Source: DATHTS01 sp965219305
Lineage (GTDB): Bacteria; Acidobacteriota; Blastocatellia; Pyrinomonadales; Pyrinomonadaceae
DNA: 64,000 nt
Direction: 5' to 3'
Assembly: GCA_965219305.1 (NCBI GenBank)
Contig: OZ244725.1
Span: 744,001-808,000 of the forward strand
A program made the translations under genes and the position numbers. Positions 34,343 to 44,027 of this stretch are shown in pieces (within the stretch, counting starts at the first letter, position 1; each line of letters starts with the position of its first letter). Under the pieces are notes generated by a model. The model was given only the letters and a program-made list of their open reading frames with translations. It ran no database searches and was not told the origin of the DNA.

Positions 34343-35671
34343 ATGAAAAAAGTTTATATCGAAACTTTCGGGTGTCAAATGAACGTTTCGGACACCGAGC
34401 GCGTCTTAACGAAATTAGGCGACGGCGGCTTTCAGATTACCGGCGATGAAAATAACGCCGATGTGGTCTTGTTTAATACCTGTTCGGTGCGCGAAAAAGC
34501 AGAGCATAAATTGTTTTCCAGAGTCGGTCAGGTCTGTCACGATAAAATTAAGAAACCCATCGTCGGAGTTCTCGGATGCGTCGCTCAACTCGAGGGTGAA
34601 AATCTTTTTGACCGTTCCGAAAATATAGACTTTGTTCTCGGCACGCGCGCTGTCGGGCGTATTAATGAAATTATTGAAAAATCCTTTTCGGATCGTAATA
34701 AAATTTTTGATCTCGGCGAACGAGAATTCGATTATGATTGGTCTGTCAGAGAAAATCAAAGATCTTCGGAATTTGTCGCTTTCCTTCCGATCATCGAAGG
34801 TTGTAATAAATTCTGCACATATTGTATAGTTCCTTTTTCGCGCGGGAGAGAAAACAGTCTTCCCGCCGTTGAAATTATCAGGCAGGTAAACAAATTACAA
34901 GACGAAGGCGTGAAGGAAGTTCATCTGATCGGTCAAAACGTCAACAGTTACAGACCGAAGATAAATGACGGACTTGAAAACTATCCCGGCGCGACACCTT
35001 TTTCTAAATTATTGCGCGCTGTGGCAAATACCGGTATCGAAAGAGTTAAATTTACGACTTCATTTCCGAGAGATTTTCATCCCGATATTGTTGCGGCTAT
35101 CAATGAATATGAAAATCTCTGTAATTGGGTGCATTTACCGGTTCAATCAGGGAGCGACAAAATTTTAAGAGCGATGCGACGCGGACATACTATCGAAAAT
35201 TACAAGACGAGGATTGATGTAATTAAAAATTCCGCCCGGCAAATTTCGATAACCACCGATATAATCATCGGATTTCCGGGCGAAACTGCGGAAGATTTTC
35301 AAAAGAGTCTGGATTTGGTAAATTATTGTCAATACGACGGCGCGTATGTTTTCAAATATTCGCCGCGTCCGGGAACTCCCGCTTACGATTTGCAAGATAA
35401 TGTGTCACTTGAAGAAAAAAAGGATAGATTTATACAATTGGACAACTTGCAAAAGAACAATCAACAGAAGAATTATAATAGCTACATTAATCGAACTGTT
35501 AAGGTATTAACCGAGAAAATGTCAGTTAAAAATTCGTCTGAATTTTCAGGTCATACATCCTGTCACAAAGTTGTCAACTTTAAAGCTGATAAGAAAATAT
35601 CTATGGGAGAAATTGTTCCGGTTAAAATTATCGAAAGTAAATTGAATTCTTTGTTTGGTGTCGCCGCGTAA
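34343..35671 (+). CDS. miaB: tRNA-2-methylthio-N6-dimethylallyladenosine synthase MiaB
   Basis: A 442-residue radical-SAM methylthiotransferase that modifies A37 of tRNAs. The N-terminal UPF0004 domain has its three cluster Cys (FGCQMNVSDTERV, FNTCSVREKAE, GVLGCVAQ), the radical-SAM motif CNKFCTYC lies near residue 154, the HLIGQNVNSY and HLPVQSGSDKILRAM blocks are the MiaB type, and a C-terminal TRAM domain closes it. It begins a rightward operon with the DUF151 nuclease and parAB. Confidence 0.96.
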   Translation: MKKVYIETFGCQMNVSDTERVLTKLGDGGFQITGDENNADVVLFNTCSVREKAEHKLFSRVGQVCHDKIKKPIVGVLGCVAQLEGENLFDRSENIDFVLGTRAVGRINEIIEKSFSDRNKIFDLGEREFDYDWSVRENQRSSEFVAFLPIIEGCNKFCTYCIVPFSRGRENSLPAVEIIRQVNKLQDEGVKEVHLIGQNVNSYRPKINDGLENYPGATPFSKLLRAVANTGIERVKFTTSFPRDFHPDIVAAINEYENLCNWVHLPVQSGSDKILRAMRRGHTIENYKTRIDVIKNSARQISITTDIIIGFPGETAEDFQKSLDLVNYCQYDGAYVFKYSPRPGTPAYDLQDNVSLEEKKDRFIQLDNLQKNNQQKNYNSYINRTVKVLTEKMSVKNSSEFSGHTSCHKVVNFKADKKISMGEIVPVKIIESKLNSLFGVAA

Positions 35672-35715
35672 AAAAGTTTAATTTGTAAAATAGTCTAGAA
35701 ATTTTATCTGAAATT

Positions 35716-36186
35716 ATGTTAATCGAAGTAAAAATTGGTGCTTTAATAATGGATCCGAACAGTAATACACCGATTGTGGTGTTAAAAAGTAATGACTCGG
35801 AGACGGTTTTGCCGATTTGGGTCGGTGCGTTTGAAGCAAACGCCATCGCTCTCGAAATTGAAAAAATCGTTCCGCAGCGTCCGATGACTCACGATCTGAT
35901 AAGAAATTTAATCATCGAAAGCAATTTGACAGTTTCCAGAATTATTATAAATGATCTGCGCGAAAACACATTTTATGCTCTAATCGAATTGAAAACAGAG
36001 AGCGAACAAATTATGACTCTCGATGCTCGTCCGTCAGATGCGATCGCACTTGCGCTCAGACTCGACTGTCCGATCTTTGTCGAACAAAAAGTTTTGGATA
36101 TTTCCTCCGCTACTACTCTCCAAGCCGAAACCACATTTGATGAAACGGAAACGACAAATGATGATTGGGCTGATATTATCGAGTAG
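35716..36186 (+). CDS. Bifunctional nuclease family protein (DUF151)
   Basis: A 156-residue protein. The DUF151 core is clear: VVLKSNDSETVLPIWVGAFE, ANAIALEIEK, RPMTHDLIRNLI and LDARPSDAIALALRLDCPIF. Plant and bacterial members have RNase/DNase activity reported; the chromosomal role is not settled. The acidic C-terminal tail (ETTNDDWADIIE) follows the domain. It lies 44 bases after miaB and 12 bases before parA, so it is part of the same operon. Confidence 0.9.
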   Translation: MLIEVKIGALIMDPNSNTPIVVLKSNDSETVLPIWVGAFEANAIALEIEKIVPQRPMTHDLIRNLIIESNLTVSRIIINDLRENTFYALIELKTESEQIMTLDARPSDAIALALRLDCPIFVEQKVLDISSATTLQAETTFDETETTNDDWADIIE

Positions 36187-36198
36187 AAAACAAAAAAA

Positions 36199-36954
36199 AT
36201 GATTATTGTAATAGCAAACCAAAAGGGGGGCGTTGGTAAGACGACCACCGCCATTAACCTTTCGGCGGCGTGCGCCAAATTGAAAAAAAAGGTTCTCTTG
36301 ATTGATCTTGACCCGCAGGGCAACAGTTCGCTTTCGTTTATATCACCGGAAATCATAGACGGCGGTGCCTTTGAATTATTTACCGATTTGAACCAAAATG
36401 CCGATGACCTGGTCTATCAGACGGCGATTAAAAATCTGGATCTGATTCCGTCGAAAATTAACCTCGCCAAACTGGAACCGCGTCTGGCGGGAGACTTCGA
36501 TGCAATTTTCAGACTGCGTGATCGTCTCGAACAAATTCGTAAAAATTACGATATTATTTTTTTGGATACTCCGCCGACGCTCGGACTTTTAACGGTAAAT
36601 GCACTTGTCGCCGCAACTCACGTCTTGATTCCGATACAATCATCTTATTTTGCGCTCGAAGGCACGGATGATCTTTTGGAAACCATCGAAAAAGTTCGCT
36701 CCCGTCCGAATCCCGATTTGGAGATTTTGGGCGTTTTAGTTACGCTTTTTGACAAACGGACGACGCTTTCAAAAGATGTCGAAAGTCATATCAGGAATGT
36801 TTTCGGCGAAAAAGCTTTTAAGACGATTATTACCAGAAGCGTCAGACTCGAAGAATCTCCGGCTCACAAGGAAACAATTTTTCAATACGCCCCGAAATCT
36901 TCCGGCGCGACGGAATATCAGAAATTATCGAAGGAGGTTTTAAAGCGTGGTTAA
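36199..36954 (+). CDS. parA: Chromosome partitioning ATPase ParA/Soj
   Basis: A 251-residue ParA. The deviant Walker A KGGVGKTTTAINLS starts at residue ~9, with LIDLDPQGNSS, the Walker B IIFLDTPPTLGLL, and the signature GVLVTLFDKRTTLSKDVESH. The short N-terminus without a helix-turn-helix marks the chromosomal Soj type. It uses ATP on nucleoid DNA to move ParB-parS complexes. The parB start overlaps its stop by 8 bases. Confidence 0.95.
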   Translation: MIIVIANQKGGVGKTTTAINLSAACAKLKKKVLLIDLDPQGNSSLSFISPEIIDGGAFELFTDLNQNADDLVYQTAIKNLDLIPSKINLAKLEPRLAGDFDAIFRLRDRLEQIRKNYDIIFLDTPPTLGLLTVNALVAATHVLIPIQSSYFALEGTDDLLETIEKVRSRPNPDLEILGVLVTLFDKRTTLSKDVESHIRNVFGEKAFKTIITRSVRLEESPAHKETIFQYAPKSSGATEYQKLSKEVLKRG

Positions 36955-37825
36955 AAAAAGAGGTCTGCCCGGAAATTTAACGATGCGTCACGATTCGCAT
37001 TACGTCGAAGAACTTGCTCGCTCGAATCGTTCAATCGGAAAAGTCATCCCGATTAATAAAATCGAACCGAATCCCGATCAACCGCGCGTCGAAATCGGCG
37101 ATTTAAGTGAATTAACCGCGTCTATAAAAGAAAAAGGAATACTTGAACCGTTACTTGTTAAACCTTTGAATAACGGAACTTATATGATTATCGCCGGCGA
37201 ACGCCGGTGGCGTGCGGCAAATCTTGCCGGTTTACGTGAAGTGCCTTGTATTGAGTTTGATTTCGACGATGTAGAAATTGCCGAAGTCGCCTTAATCGAA
37301 AATATGCAGCGTAAAGATCTGACCGTCTGGGAAGAAGCCGACGGTTTGGCGGCACTCAGCGAAAAATATAATTATACTCACGAACAAATTGCCAAAAAAC
37401 TCGGTAAAAGCCGTTCGACTGTTACGGAAACTTTGACAATTGCAGGGCTGCCGGATGAAATCAGAAAAAAATGCCGGAAATTTGATATAAATACAAAATC
37501 AACTCTTTTAGAAATCGCCAGACAATTCGATGAAGAGGCGATGCACTTTTTTCTGGACAAAATTTCAGGTAAAAATTTGTCTGTCAAAAAAGTTCAAGAA
37601 TTGGTTCGCCCGCAAAAATCAGAATCTAAAGTCAGTAAAACTCAATCAGAATCTACCGAAAATGAGACTTTTTCTTTAAATCAAAATAATTTTAAATATG
37701 AAGCTGAAAACAAAGAATTTACGGTTGAACTCATCTTTAATGATACGGAAACATATTCACGAAAGGATATTTTAAGAGCCTTGAAAGAAGTATTCGATTC
37801 GGTAAAATCTAATATAAGAAAATAA
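36947..37825 (+). CDS. parB: Chromosome partitioning protein ParB/Spo0J
   Basis: A 292-residue ParB. The N-terminal CTPase/Srx-like domain holds IEPNPDQPR and the IIAGERRWRAANLAGL box; VALIENMQRKDLTVWEEA leads into a helix-turn-helix (HEQIAKKLGKSRSTVTETL) that reads parS; the C-terminal ~60 residues dimerise. I saw no TGTTTCACGTGAAACA-type parS site in the window. It converges on the sigma-54 activator gene 19 bases away. Confidence 0.95.
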   Translation: MVKKRGLPGNLTMRHDSHYVEELARSNRSIGKVIPINKIEPNPDQPRVEIGDLSELTASIKEKGILEPLLVKPLNNGTYMIIAGERRWRAANLAGLREVPCIEFDFDDVEIAEVALIENMQRKDLTVWEEADGLAALSEKYNYTHEQIAKKLGKSRSTVTETLTIAGLPDEIRKKCRKFDINTKSTLLEIARQFDEEAMHFFLDKISGKNLSVKKVQELVRPQKSESKVSKTQSESTENETFSLNQNNFKYEAENKEFTVELIFNDTETYSRKDILRALKEVFDSVKSNIRK

Positions 37826-37844
37826 AAGTATATTCTCTAAAACA

Positions 37845-40800
37845 TCAGGCGGCTTTTTCGATTCCATACCGCTCGATTTTCATATATAAACCGCGCCGCG
37901 TAAGTCCCAGTTCTTTCGCCGTTCTCGAAATATTCCAGTCGTGTCTGCGAAGTGCGTCCACAATCATCTGTGTTTCCAATTCGCTGACAGCTTCTTCAAT
38001 CGTGAAACCTTGCTTTCCGACACCGAAAAACGAACCGGCATACGAGGTTATTGATCTGACATTTTGATTATCAGTGATACCTGCGGTCGGCAGTGCCTTT
38101 TTGAGCAGTTCGGCTGACAGATGTTCCGGGGTAATTACTTCTCCGTCAACTGCGCGGGCGACTAATCTCTGAACTTCATTACATAATTGCCGTACATTTC
38201 CATCCCAATCTCCAACCATTAACAAATCCATCGCCTGCGGGGTAATGGTTACATCTTTTTTTCCGAATCTCGTCGAATAATGATTTATATAATAATTAAC
38301 CATCGGCGGAACTTCCGAACGTCTTTCCCGCAAAGGCGGAACCCTAAGTCGAATTACATTAAGTCGGTAATATAAATCTTCACGAAAGGTTCCGTCCTCA
38401 ACTTTTTTTTCCAACAACATATTCGTTGCTGCAATGATTCTCACATCAACTTTCAAGGCTGATTTCTCCCCGATCGGCTGAATTTCACCTTCCTGTAAAA
38501 ATCTCAAAAGTTTCGGCTGTATATCCAAAGCCAAATCACCTATCTCATCTAAAAATAGTGTTCCGCCGTCTGCGGCTTTTATCAATCCCGGAGAATCCGA
38601 AACGGCTCCTGTGAATGCGCCTCTCCTGTAACCGAACAAATGTCCTTCAGTTAGTTCTTTAGGAACTGCTGTGCAATTAAACGGAACAAAGACTTTATCT
38701 TTACGGTTGGAGACAGTATGAATTGCTCTGGAAACTAGTTCTTTTCCGGTCCCGGATTCTCCCGTTACGAGTACGGTTACATCAGATGAACGTATCTTAT
38801 AAACTTCTTCAACCAGTGAAGTCATCGCCGGAGATGAATGAATAAATCCGGGCATCAGACTTTGTGAAGTAAAAGGACTCAAATCTTCTTCATCTTCATT
38901 CGATGTATAGGAATTATCTCTATTTCTTAAAGCACATACGTCCATTCCGAGCTGGACTACCCGAAGCAGGGGTGATAATTTTCCATAATCATTTAATACG
39001 GCACCACTTGCAGGATAAATCATCAAAAATGCAGTCGGTGAGTTTGGAGTTTTCAATTCGATGACTTTTATGTTTTTTTGAATAGAAAAGTCCTCAATTT
39101 TATTTTTATTCAAGGCGTAATTGAGTTTTTCAGTTATATCCATACTTTCAGCCGGAATAAAACCGTGACTTATAAATGGATATAGATTTTTTTCATCATT
39201 AAATTCTGCCAAAATTATGCGCTTGGCTCGGCTTTCCTGCTGCAGAACTGCGATCAGTTCACGAAAAAGCAATTCTCTCGATGCTGTCGCCTCAGCAAGT
39301 CTCAGCATTAAAAGCTGCGATCCGGCATTATTGGTTTTTTCAATTTTTTGCTCGTTTTGTAATTGAGATTTTGAATTTCTAATCTCTAAAATTAATCCTT
39401 CCGTTTTTTCAAATAAGTTAATGACACCCAATGAACGAAATGTTTCGCTGGCGGCAAATAGATGTTTTAAAGCTTCCTCCTTTTTTCTCAGACCGATAGT
39501 GCGCCCGATCAAATAATGAATAAATGCAGTTTGAAAAAGGTCTTCCCCGGTTTCAAAAATAGTCAATGCGCGACGAAAATGATGCTCCGCTAATTCATTA
39601 TTGTCGAAAGTTAAAGCAATTTTCCCGCGAATTCTCTGGATGTTTCCCAACACAAAAAAATCATCGTGCGGATCGGTATCTTCAATTATATCAATATTTT
39701 CTTCACATTTATTGATGTTATGTTCGAGGAGAAAAGCTTCTGCTAAAACTAATCTGGCGGCATTAGCGATAACTTGTTCGCCTGATTCGCAAAGTTCAAG
39801 TGTTTCCTTAACCGATGCTTTTGCCAGATCAATTTCTCCTGTAACGAGATAAGTTCTGGCTAAGTTTCGTAAGTTCTGTATTTTATTCCATTTACTCTTC
39901 TTTTCTTCAGCAACTTTAACACCTTCCTTAAAAAGTTTTTCAGCATCATTAAAATCTCCTTTAAGAAACTTCAATTCCCCTAGAGAATCCAGTATTCCGG
40001 CAATGTGAGCGTGATTGATTTGTTTAGCCAAATCCAGTGATTTTTGAATCACGATCCCAGCTTTTTCCCATTCCCCCAAAAGCATCAGGTTTATTCCGAG
40101 ATTATTATATGCGGCAACGGATTGTATTTTATGCTCGGTTTTTTCAAAAAATTCAATGGATTTTTCAAGACATTTAATTCCTTCTTTCGGCTGACGTAAA
40201 AACCAGTAAGTGCCGGCTATATCGGAATATAATTTTCCTAACAAATACGGGGCAGTTCGTTCACCTATAATATTAATCGCAAGCTGAAGATTACTGACTG
40301 CCTTTTCCAATTCGCCTTCCTGTTGAAAGCACATAGCCGACAACTGGTAACTTTCCGCGATACCGCGCCAGTCGCCGAATTCCCTGTGATACTTCAGTGC
40401 TTTTTCTGCCGATTCGCGAGCAATCGTAAATTCGTGAAGTTTTCTGTAAACTTTTGCCAGAGCCAAATAAATATTACCGATTAGGTCTTTTCTATTGAGA
40501 TCGTTAGATATTTCAAGAATTTTTTGTAGAATGGCTGAAGCCTTTAGCGACTCGGAATTATTATTTAAGGCAATCGCAAATCTGACCTTAATTTTTATTT
40601 TGTTTGTTTCATTTAACTTTTCAAAAAAATCCCTGCTTTCATATTCGGAGACAATTTTCAAAGATTTTTCATATTGTCCGATTGTTTCGTGAGCATATGA
40701 CAATATACAAATCAAATCTGCACGTCTGTCGGGCGTAAACTTATGTCTGGAAAGAGTATTTTCTAATAATTCTACTGCCGCACTGGAAAACCCCTGTGTC

Positions 40801-40949
40801 AAAAGATTTTCGGCTTCATCAAAAATATTATTTAAGCGTTCTTCTGAAATATTTGTAGTTTTATTGTTTTTTTTTGCGGTGTAACCTTCAATTATTTCAT
40901 TTGTAAAATCGGAATTACCGCTTTCTGATTTTGTAGAAGTTTTTTCCAT
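37845..40949 (-). CDS. Sigma-54-dependent activator with TPR array
   Basis: A 1034-residue regulator. Residues ~40-520 are tetratricopeptide repeats (IYLALAKVYRKLHEFTIARE, SYQLSAMCFQQEGELEKAVS, SLGELKFLKGDFNDAEKLF and more). A GAF-like region follows (~545-690). The AAA+ domain has Walker A TGESGTGKELVSRAIH, the sigma-54 contact loop RGAFTGAVSDSPG and Walker B GGTLFLDEIGDL. A Fis-type helix-turn-helix ends the protein (NISRTAKELGLTRRGLYMKI). It drives RpoN promoters in response to a signal read by the TPR/GAF part; no receiver domain is present. The target genes cannot be read from context. Confidence 0.92.
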   Translation of the reverse strand: MEKTSTKSESGNSDFTNEIIEGYTAKKNNKTTNISEERLNNIFDEAENLLTQGFSSAAVELLENTLSRHKFTPDRRADLICILSYAHETIGQYEKSLKIVSEYESRDFFEKLNETNKIKIKVRFAIALNNNSESLKASAILQKILEISNDLNRKDLIGNIYLALAKVYRKLHEFTIARESAEKALKYHREFGDWRGIAESYQLSAMCFQQEGELEKAVSNLQLAINIIGERTAPYLLGKLYSDIAGTYWFLRQPKEGIKCLEKSIEFFEKTEHKIQSVAAYNNLGINLMLLGEWEKAGIVIQKSLDLAKQINHAHIAGILDSLGELKFLKGDFNDAEKLFKEGVKVAEEKKSKWNKIQNLRNLARTYLVTGEIDLAKASVKETLELCESGEQVIANAARLVLAEAFLLEHNINKCEENIDIIEDTDPHDDFFVLGNIQRIRGKIALTFDNNELAEHHFRRALTIFETGEDLFQTAFIHYLIGRTIGLRKKEEALKHLFAASETFRSLGVINLFEKTEGLILEIRNSKSQLQNEQKIEKTNNAGSQLLMLRLAEATASRELLFRELIAVLQQESRAKRIILAEFNDEKNLYPFISHGFIPAESMDITEKLNYALNKNKIEDFSIQKNIKVIELKTPNSPTAFLMIYPASGAVLNDYGKLSPLLRVVQLGMDVCALRNRDNSYTSNEDEEDLSPFTSQSLMPGFIHSSPAMTSLVEEVYKIRSSDVTVLVTGESGTGKELVSRAIHTVSNRKDKVFVPFNCTAVPKELTEGHLFGYRRGAFTGAVSDSPGLIKAADGGTLFLDEIGDLALDIQPKLLRFLQEGEIQPIGEKSALKVDVRIIAATNMLLEKKVEDGTFREDLYYRLNVIRLRVPPLRERRSEVPPMVNYYINHYSTRFGKKDVTITPQAMDLLMVGDWDGNVRQLCNEVQRLVARAVDGEVITPEHLSAELLKKALPTAGITDNQNVRSITSYAGSFFGVGKQGFTIEEAVSELETQMIVDALRRHDWNISRTAKELGLTRRGLYMKIERYGIEKAA

Positions 40950-41240
40950 AAAAATTGCTGATGCTTTTAGAAATTCTTAATAAATGATTTATTTCAAATT
41001 GAATCCGATAAAACACTAAAAGGAATGATTTCAAACTATAGTATCTCCAAACTTAGCAAAAATAACCTTAAACGTCCACTTTTTGGCTTCATAACGTCAA
41101 TAGACAGAAACTTATTTACAATTTGAGTCTGATTATCATTTGATTTTACTTCTTGAAAATTCGGTTTTCATTATTGATTCAATTGGACGATAACAAGTTT
41201 TTTGTGTCATTCTTTATAAAAATACTATGGAGAAAATAAA

Positions 41241-43997
41241 TTGACACCTGAAAAACAACGGCTCAAGGAAGCTTTTAGACGGGAAACGGACTGGAAACTT
41301 TGGGGATGTTATATCAGTGAAAGAGCGTGGGGGACTGTGCGAGAGGATTATTCAGCCGACGGTTCCGCTTGGGACTATTTTCCTTTTGAAGAAGCGGTTT
41401 CTAAAGCCTATCGTTGGAATGAAGACGGAATTGCCGGAATTTGCGATCGTCGTCAGAGAATTTGTTTTGCCGTCTCTTTTTGGAATGAAAACGATGAAAT
41501 TGTAAAAGAAAGACTGTTCGGTCTTTCCGGTCCGCAGGGAAACCACGGTGAGGATGTCAAGGAGTATTACTTTTATCTGGATAATACTCCGACACATTCT
41601 TATATGAAATATTTATATAAATATCCGCACGCCGCATTTCCTTATGAAAATCTTAAAAATGAAAATGCCGGACGTGATAAAAGTCAGCCGGAATTTGAAT
41701 TATATGACACGAAAGTTTTTGATGATGACGCGTATTTCGATATTTTTATCGAATATGCAAAAGCCGATGCAAAGGATATTCGGATAAAAATTACCGCTCA
41801 TAATCGAGGAAAAGCTGCTGCTCCGCTTCATATTTTACCGACTGTTTGGTTTAGAAATCGCTGGTCTTGGTATGAAGAAGTTGAAAAACCATCATTAAAA
41901 CTAAGCGACATTGAATTCGATAATGTTCCGGTCATAGAATTATCCGAAGAAAAACGCGGAGATTATCAGCTTTTTTGTGTCGGTTGCTCTGAGGTGTTAT
42001 TTACTGAAAATGATACAAACTTTAATAAATTATATGGTGCTGAAAACGAAGTAAAGTTCACTAAAGATGGAATCAATGACTTTATAGTTCACGGTAAAAA
42101 AGATGCTGTAAATAAAGAAAATACAGGCACTAAGGCTGCCGCGCATTATACTTTTAATATTCAACCGGGCGAAAAACAAACTATTTACTTGAAATTTTCC
42201 GAAAAAGATGCAGAACTCAACGAAAAACAAAATCCTAACGAAAAAACATTTATCAATGATTGTGAAAAAGTATTCGAGCGCAGAATTATTGAAGCTGACG
42301 ATTTTTACGCGGAAATAATACCGGAGAATTTAAGCGCAGATGCGGAAAATGTTATGCGCCAATCACTTTCCGGTATGCTTTGGTCAAAACAATATTATCA
42401 TTACGTCGTCAAAAACTGGCTTGAAGGTGATGAAGATTTTCCGCCGCCGCCGAAGGAACGTTTAGACGGCAGAAATAGTGATTGGAAGCATCTCTATAAC
42501 GACGAAGTTTTGGCGATGCCCGATAAATGGGAATATCCTTGGTATGCGGCGTGGGATACGGCTTTTCATTGTATAACTCTTGCTTTGCTTGATCCCGATT
42601 TCGCTAAACGTCAATTAATCTTACTTTTACGCGAGTGGTATATGCATCCAAACGGGCAGATTCCGGCTTATGAATGGAATTTTTCCGACGTTAATCCGCC
42701 CGTTCACGCTTGGGCGGCTTTTCGTATCTATAAAATTGAAGCTAAAAACAATGGTATTGCCGACCGCGAATTTCTCGAAAAGATATTTCACAAACTATTA
42801 CTAAATTTTACTTGGTGGGTAAACAGGAAAGATTATGAAGGAAATAATGTGTTTGAAGGCGGATTTTTAGGACTCGATAACATAGGAGTTTTTGATCGAA
42901 GTTCGGATTTGCCGACGGGCGGACATCTCGAACAATCGGATGGGACTTCTTGGATGGCTATGTATTGTTTAAATATGCTCGGTATCGCTCTGGAACTGGC
43001 AAAAGATAATAAGGCTTATGAGGATGTAGCGAGTAAATTTTTTGAACATTTCGTTCGGATTTCCGACGCAATGAACAACATCGGTTCCGAGGACACCGAA
43101 TTATGGAACGAACGAGACGGGTTTTATTATGACGTTTTGCATTTTAAAGACCGGCGTAATATACCGATAAAAGTGCGTTCGATGGTCGGGTTGATTCCAC
43201 TTTTTGCGGTTGAAACTCTTGAGGCGGACTGGTTGGAAGACCTTCCCGAATTTAAGAAAAGAACCGAATGGTTTTTAAAGAATCGTCCTGATTTAACCGA
43301 TCAAATTTCCTGTATGCAGGAAGAAGGAAGAGACAATCGTCGTATTTTGTCTTTGGTTACAAAGGAACGTCTGAGACGGATTTTGCGTTATATGCTTGCC
43401 GAAAACGAGTTTCTTTCCGATTTCGGAATTCGTTCGCTTTCCCGTTTTCACAAATCTAATCCGTATTTATTTCAAGCCAACGGCAGAAGCTGGTCGGTTG
43501 ATTACGAACCCGGCGAATCTCAGACCGGAACTTTCGGCGGAAATTCTAATTGGCGCGGTCCGATATGGTTTCCTGTAAACTATCTTATAATTGAATCTTT
43601 GCAAAAATTCGACTACTTCTATGGCGATGATTTTCAGATAGAGTTTCCGACAGGTTCGGAAAATATGCTGTCTTTGTGGGACGTTTCACAGGAATTGGAA
43701 AAACGTCTGACAAATATATTTTTGATGGATAAAGAAGGAAACCGTCCTTTGTTCGGAAATAATGAAAAATTTCAAAATGATGAAAATTGGCGCAATTATA
43801 TTCCATTTTATGAATACTTTCACGGCGATCACGGCTGCGGATTGGGAGCAAGCCATCAAACCGGCTGGACGGCTCTGGTTGGCAAGTTGCTGCAGCAACT
43901 CGGTGAATACGCCGGCGAGGATAGTGGAAGACATATCGAAACCGTTCAAAAAGATAAAGATGACGCGGAAACTAAAACGGTCGAAGTTAAGTTTTAG
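41241..43997 (+). CDS. MGH1-type glucosidase (GH63-like), TTG start
   Basis: A 918-residue glycoside hydrolase. The beta-rich N-terminal part (WKLWGCYISERAWGTVREDY, SGPQGNHGEDVKEYYFYLD, PTVWFRNRWSW) precedes an (alpha/alpha)6 barrel with WEYPWYAAWDTAFHCITLAL, GQIPAYEWNFSDVNPPVHAW, GHLEQSDGTSWMAMYCLN and NWRGPIWFPVNYL, the blocks of the MGH1-like and GH63 clan. It probably frees glucose from an alpha-glucoside or compatible solute. The start is TTG with GGAG 8 bases upstream; the ATG just before is out of frame with an early stop. The sugar dehydrogenase starts 30 bases later, which suggests a glucose-oxidising pair. Confidence 0.86.
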   Translation: MTPEKQRLKEAFRRETDWKLWGCYISERAWGTVREDYSADGSAWDYFPFEEAVSKAYRWNEDGIAGICDRRQRICFAVSFWNENDEIVKERLFGLSGPQGNHGEDVKEYYFYLDNTPTHSYMKYLYKYPHAAFPYENLKNENAGRDKSQPEFELYDTKVFDDDAYFDIFIEYAKADAKDIRIKITAHNRGKAAAPLHILPTVWFRNRWSWYEEVEKPSLKLSDIEFDNVPVIELSEEKRGDYQLFCVGCSEVLFTENDTNFNKLYGAENEVKFTKDGINDFIVHGKKDAVNKENTGTKAAAHYTFNIQPGEKQTIYLKFSEKDAELNEKQNPNEKTFINDCEKVFERRIIEADDFYAEIIPENLSADAENVMRQSLSGMLWSKQYYHYVVKNWLEGDEDFPPPPKERLDGRNSDWKHLYNDEVLAMPDKWEYPWYAAWDTAFHCITLALLDPDFAKRQLILLLREWYMHPNGQIPAYEWNFSDVNPPVHAWAAFRIYKIEAKNNGIADREFLEKIFHKLLLNFTWWVNRKDYEGNNVFEGGFLGLDNIGVFDRSSDLPTGGHLEQSDGTSWMAMYCLNMLGIALELAKDNKAYEDVASKFFEHFVRISDAMNNIGSEDTELWNERDGFYYDVLHFKDRRNIPIKVRSMVGLIPLFAVETLEADWLEDLPEFKKRTEWFLKNRPDLTDQISCMQEEGRDNRRILSLVTKERLRRILRYMLAENEFLSDFGIRSLSRFHKSNPYLFQANGRSWSVDYEPGESQTGTFGGNSNWRGPIWFPVNYLIIESLQKFDYFYGDDFQIEFPTGSENMLSLWDVSQELEKRLTNIFLMDKEGNRPLFGNNEKFQNDENWRNYIPFYEYFHGDHGCGLGASHQTGWTALVGKLLQQLGEYAGEDSGRHIETVQKDKDDAETKTVEVKF

Positions 43998-44027
43998 GCA
44001 TTTGGTTATTGTAGTATAATTTCACGT

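Noticed and set aside
36199..37825. parS sites near parAB
   Set aside because: No TGTTTCACGTGAAACA-like palindrome was found; TTTCACG at 18230 and TTTCACGTATGAAAG near 44017 lack the symmetry.
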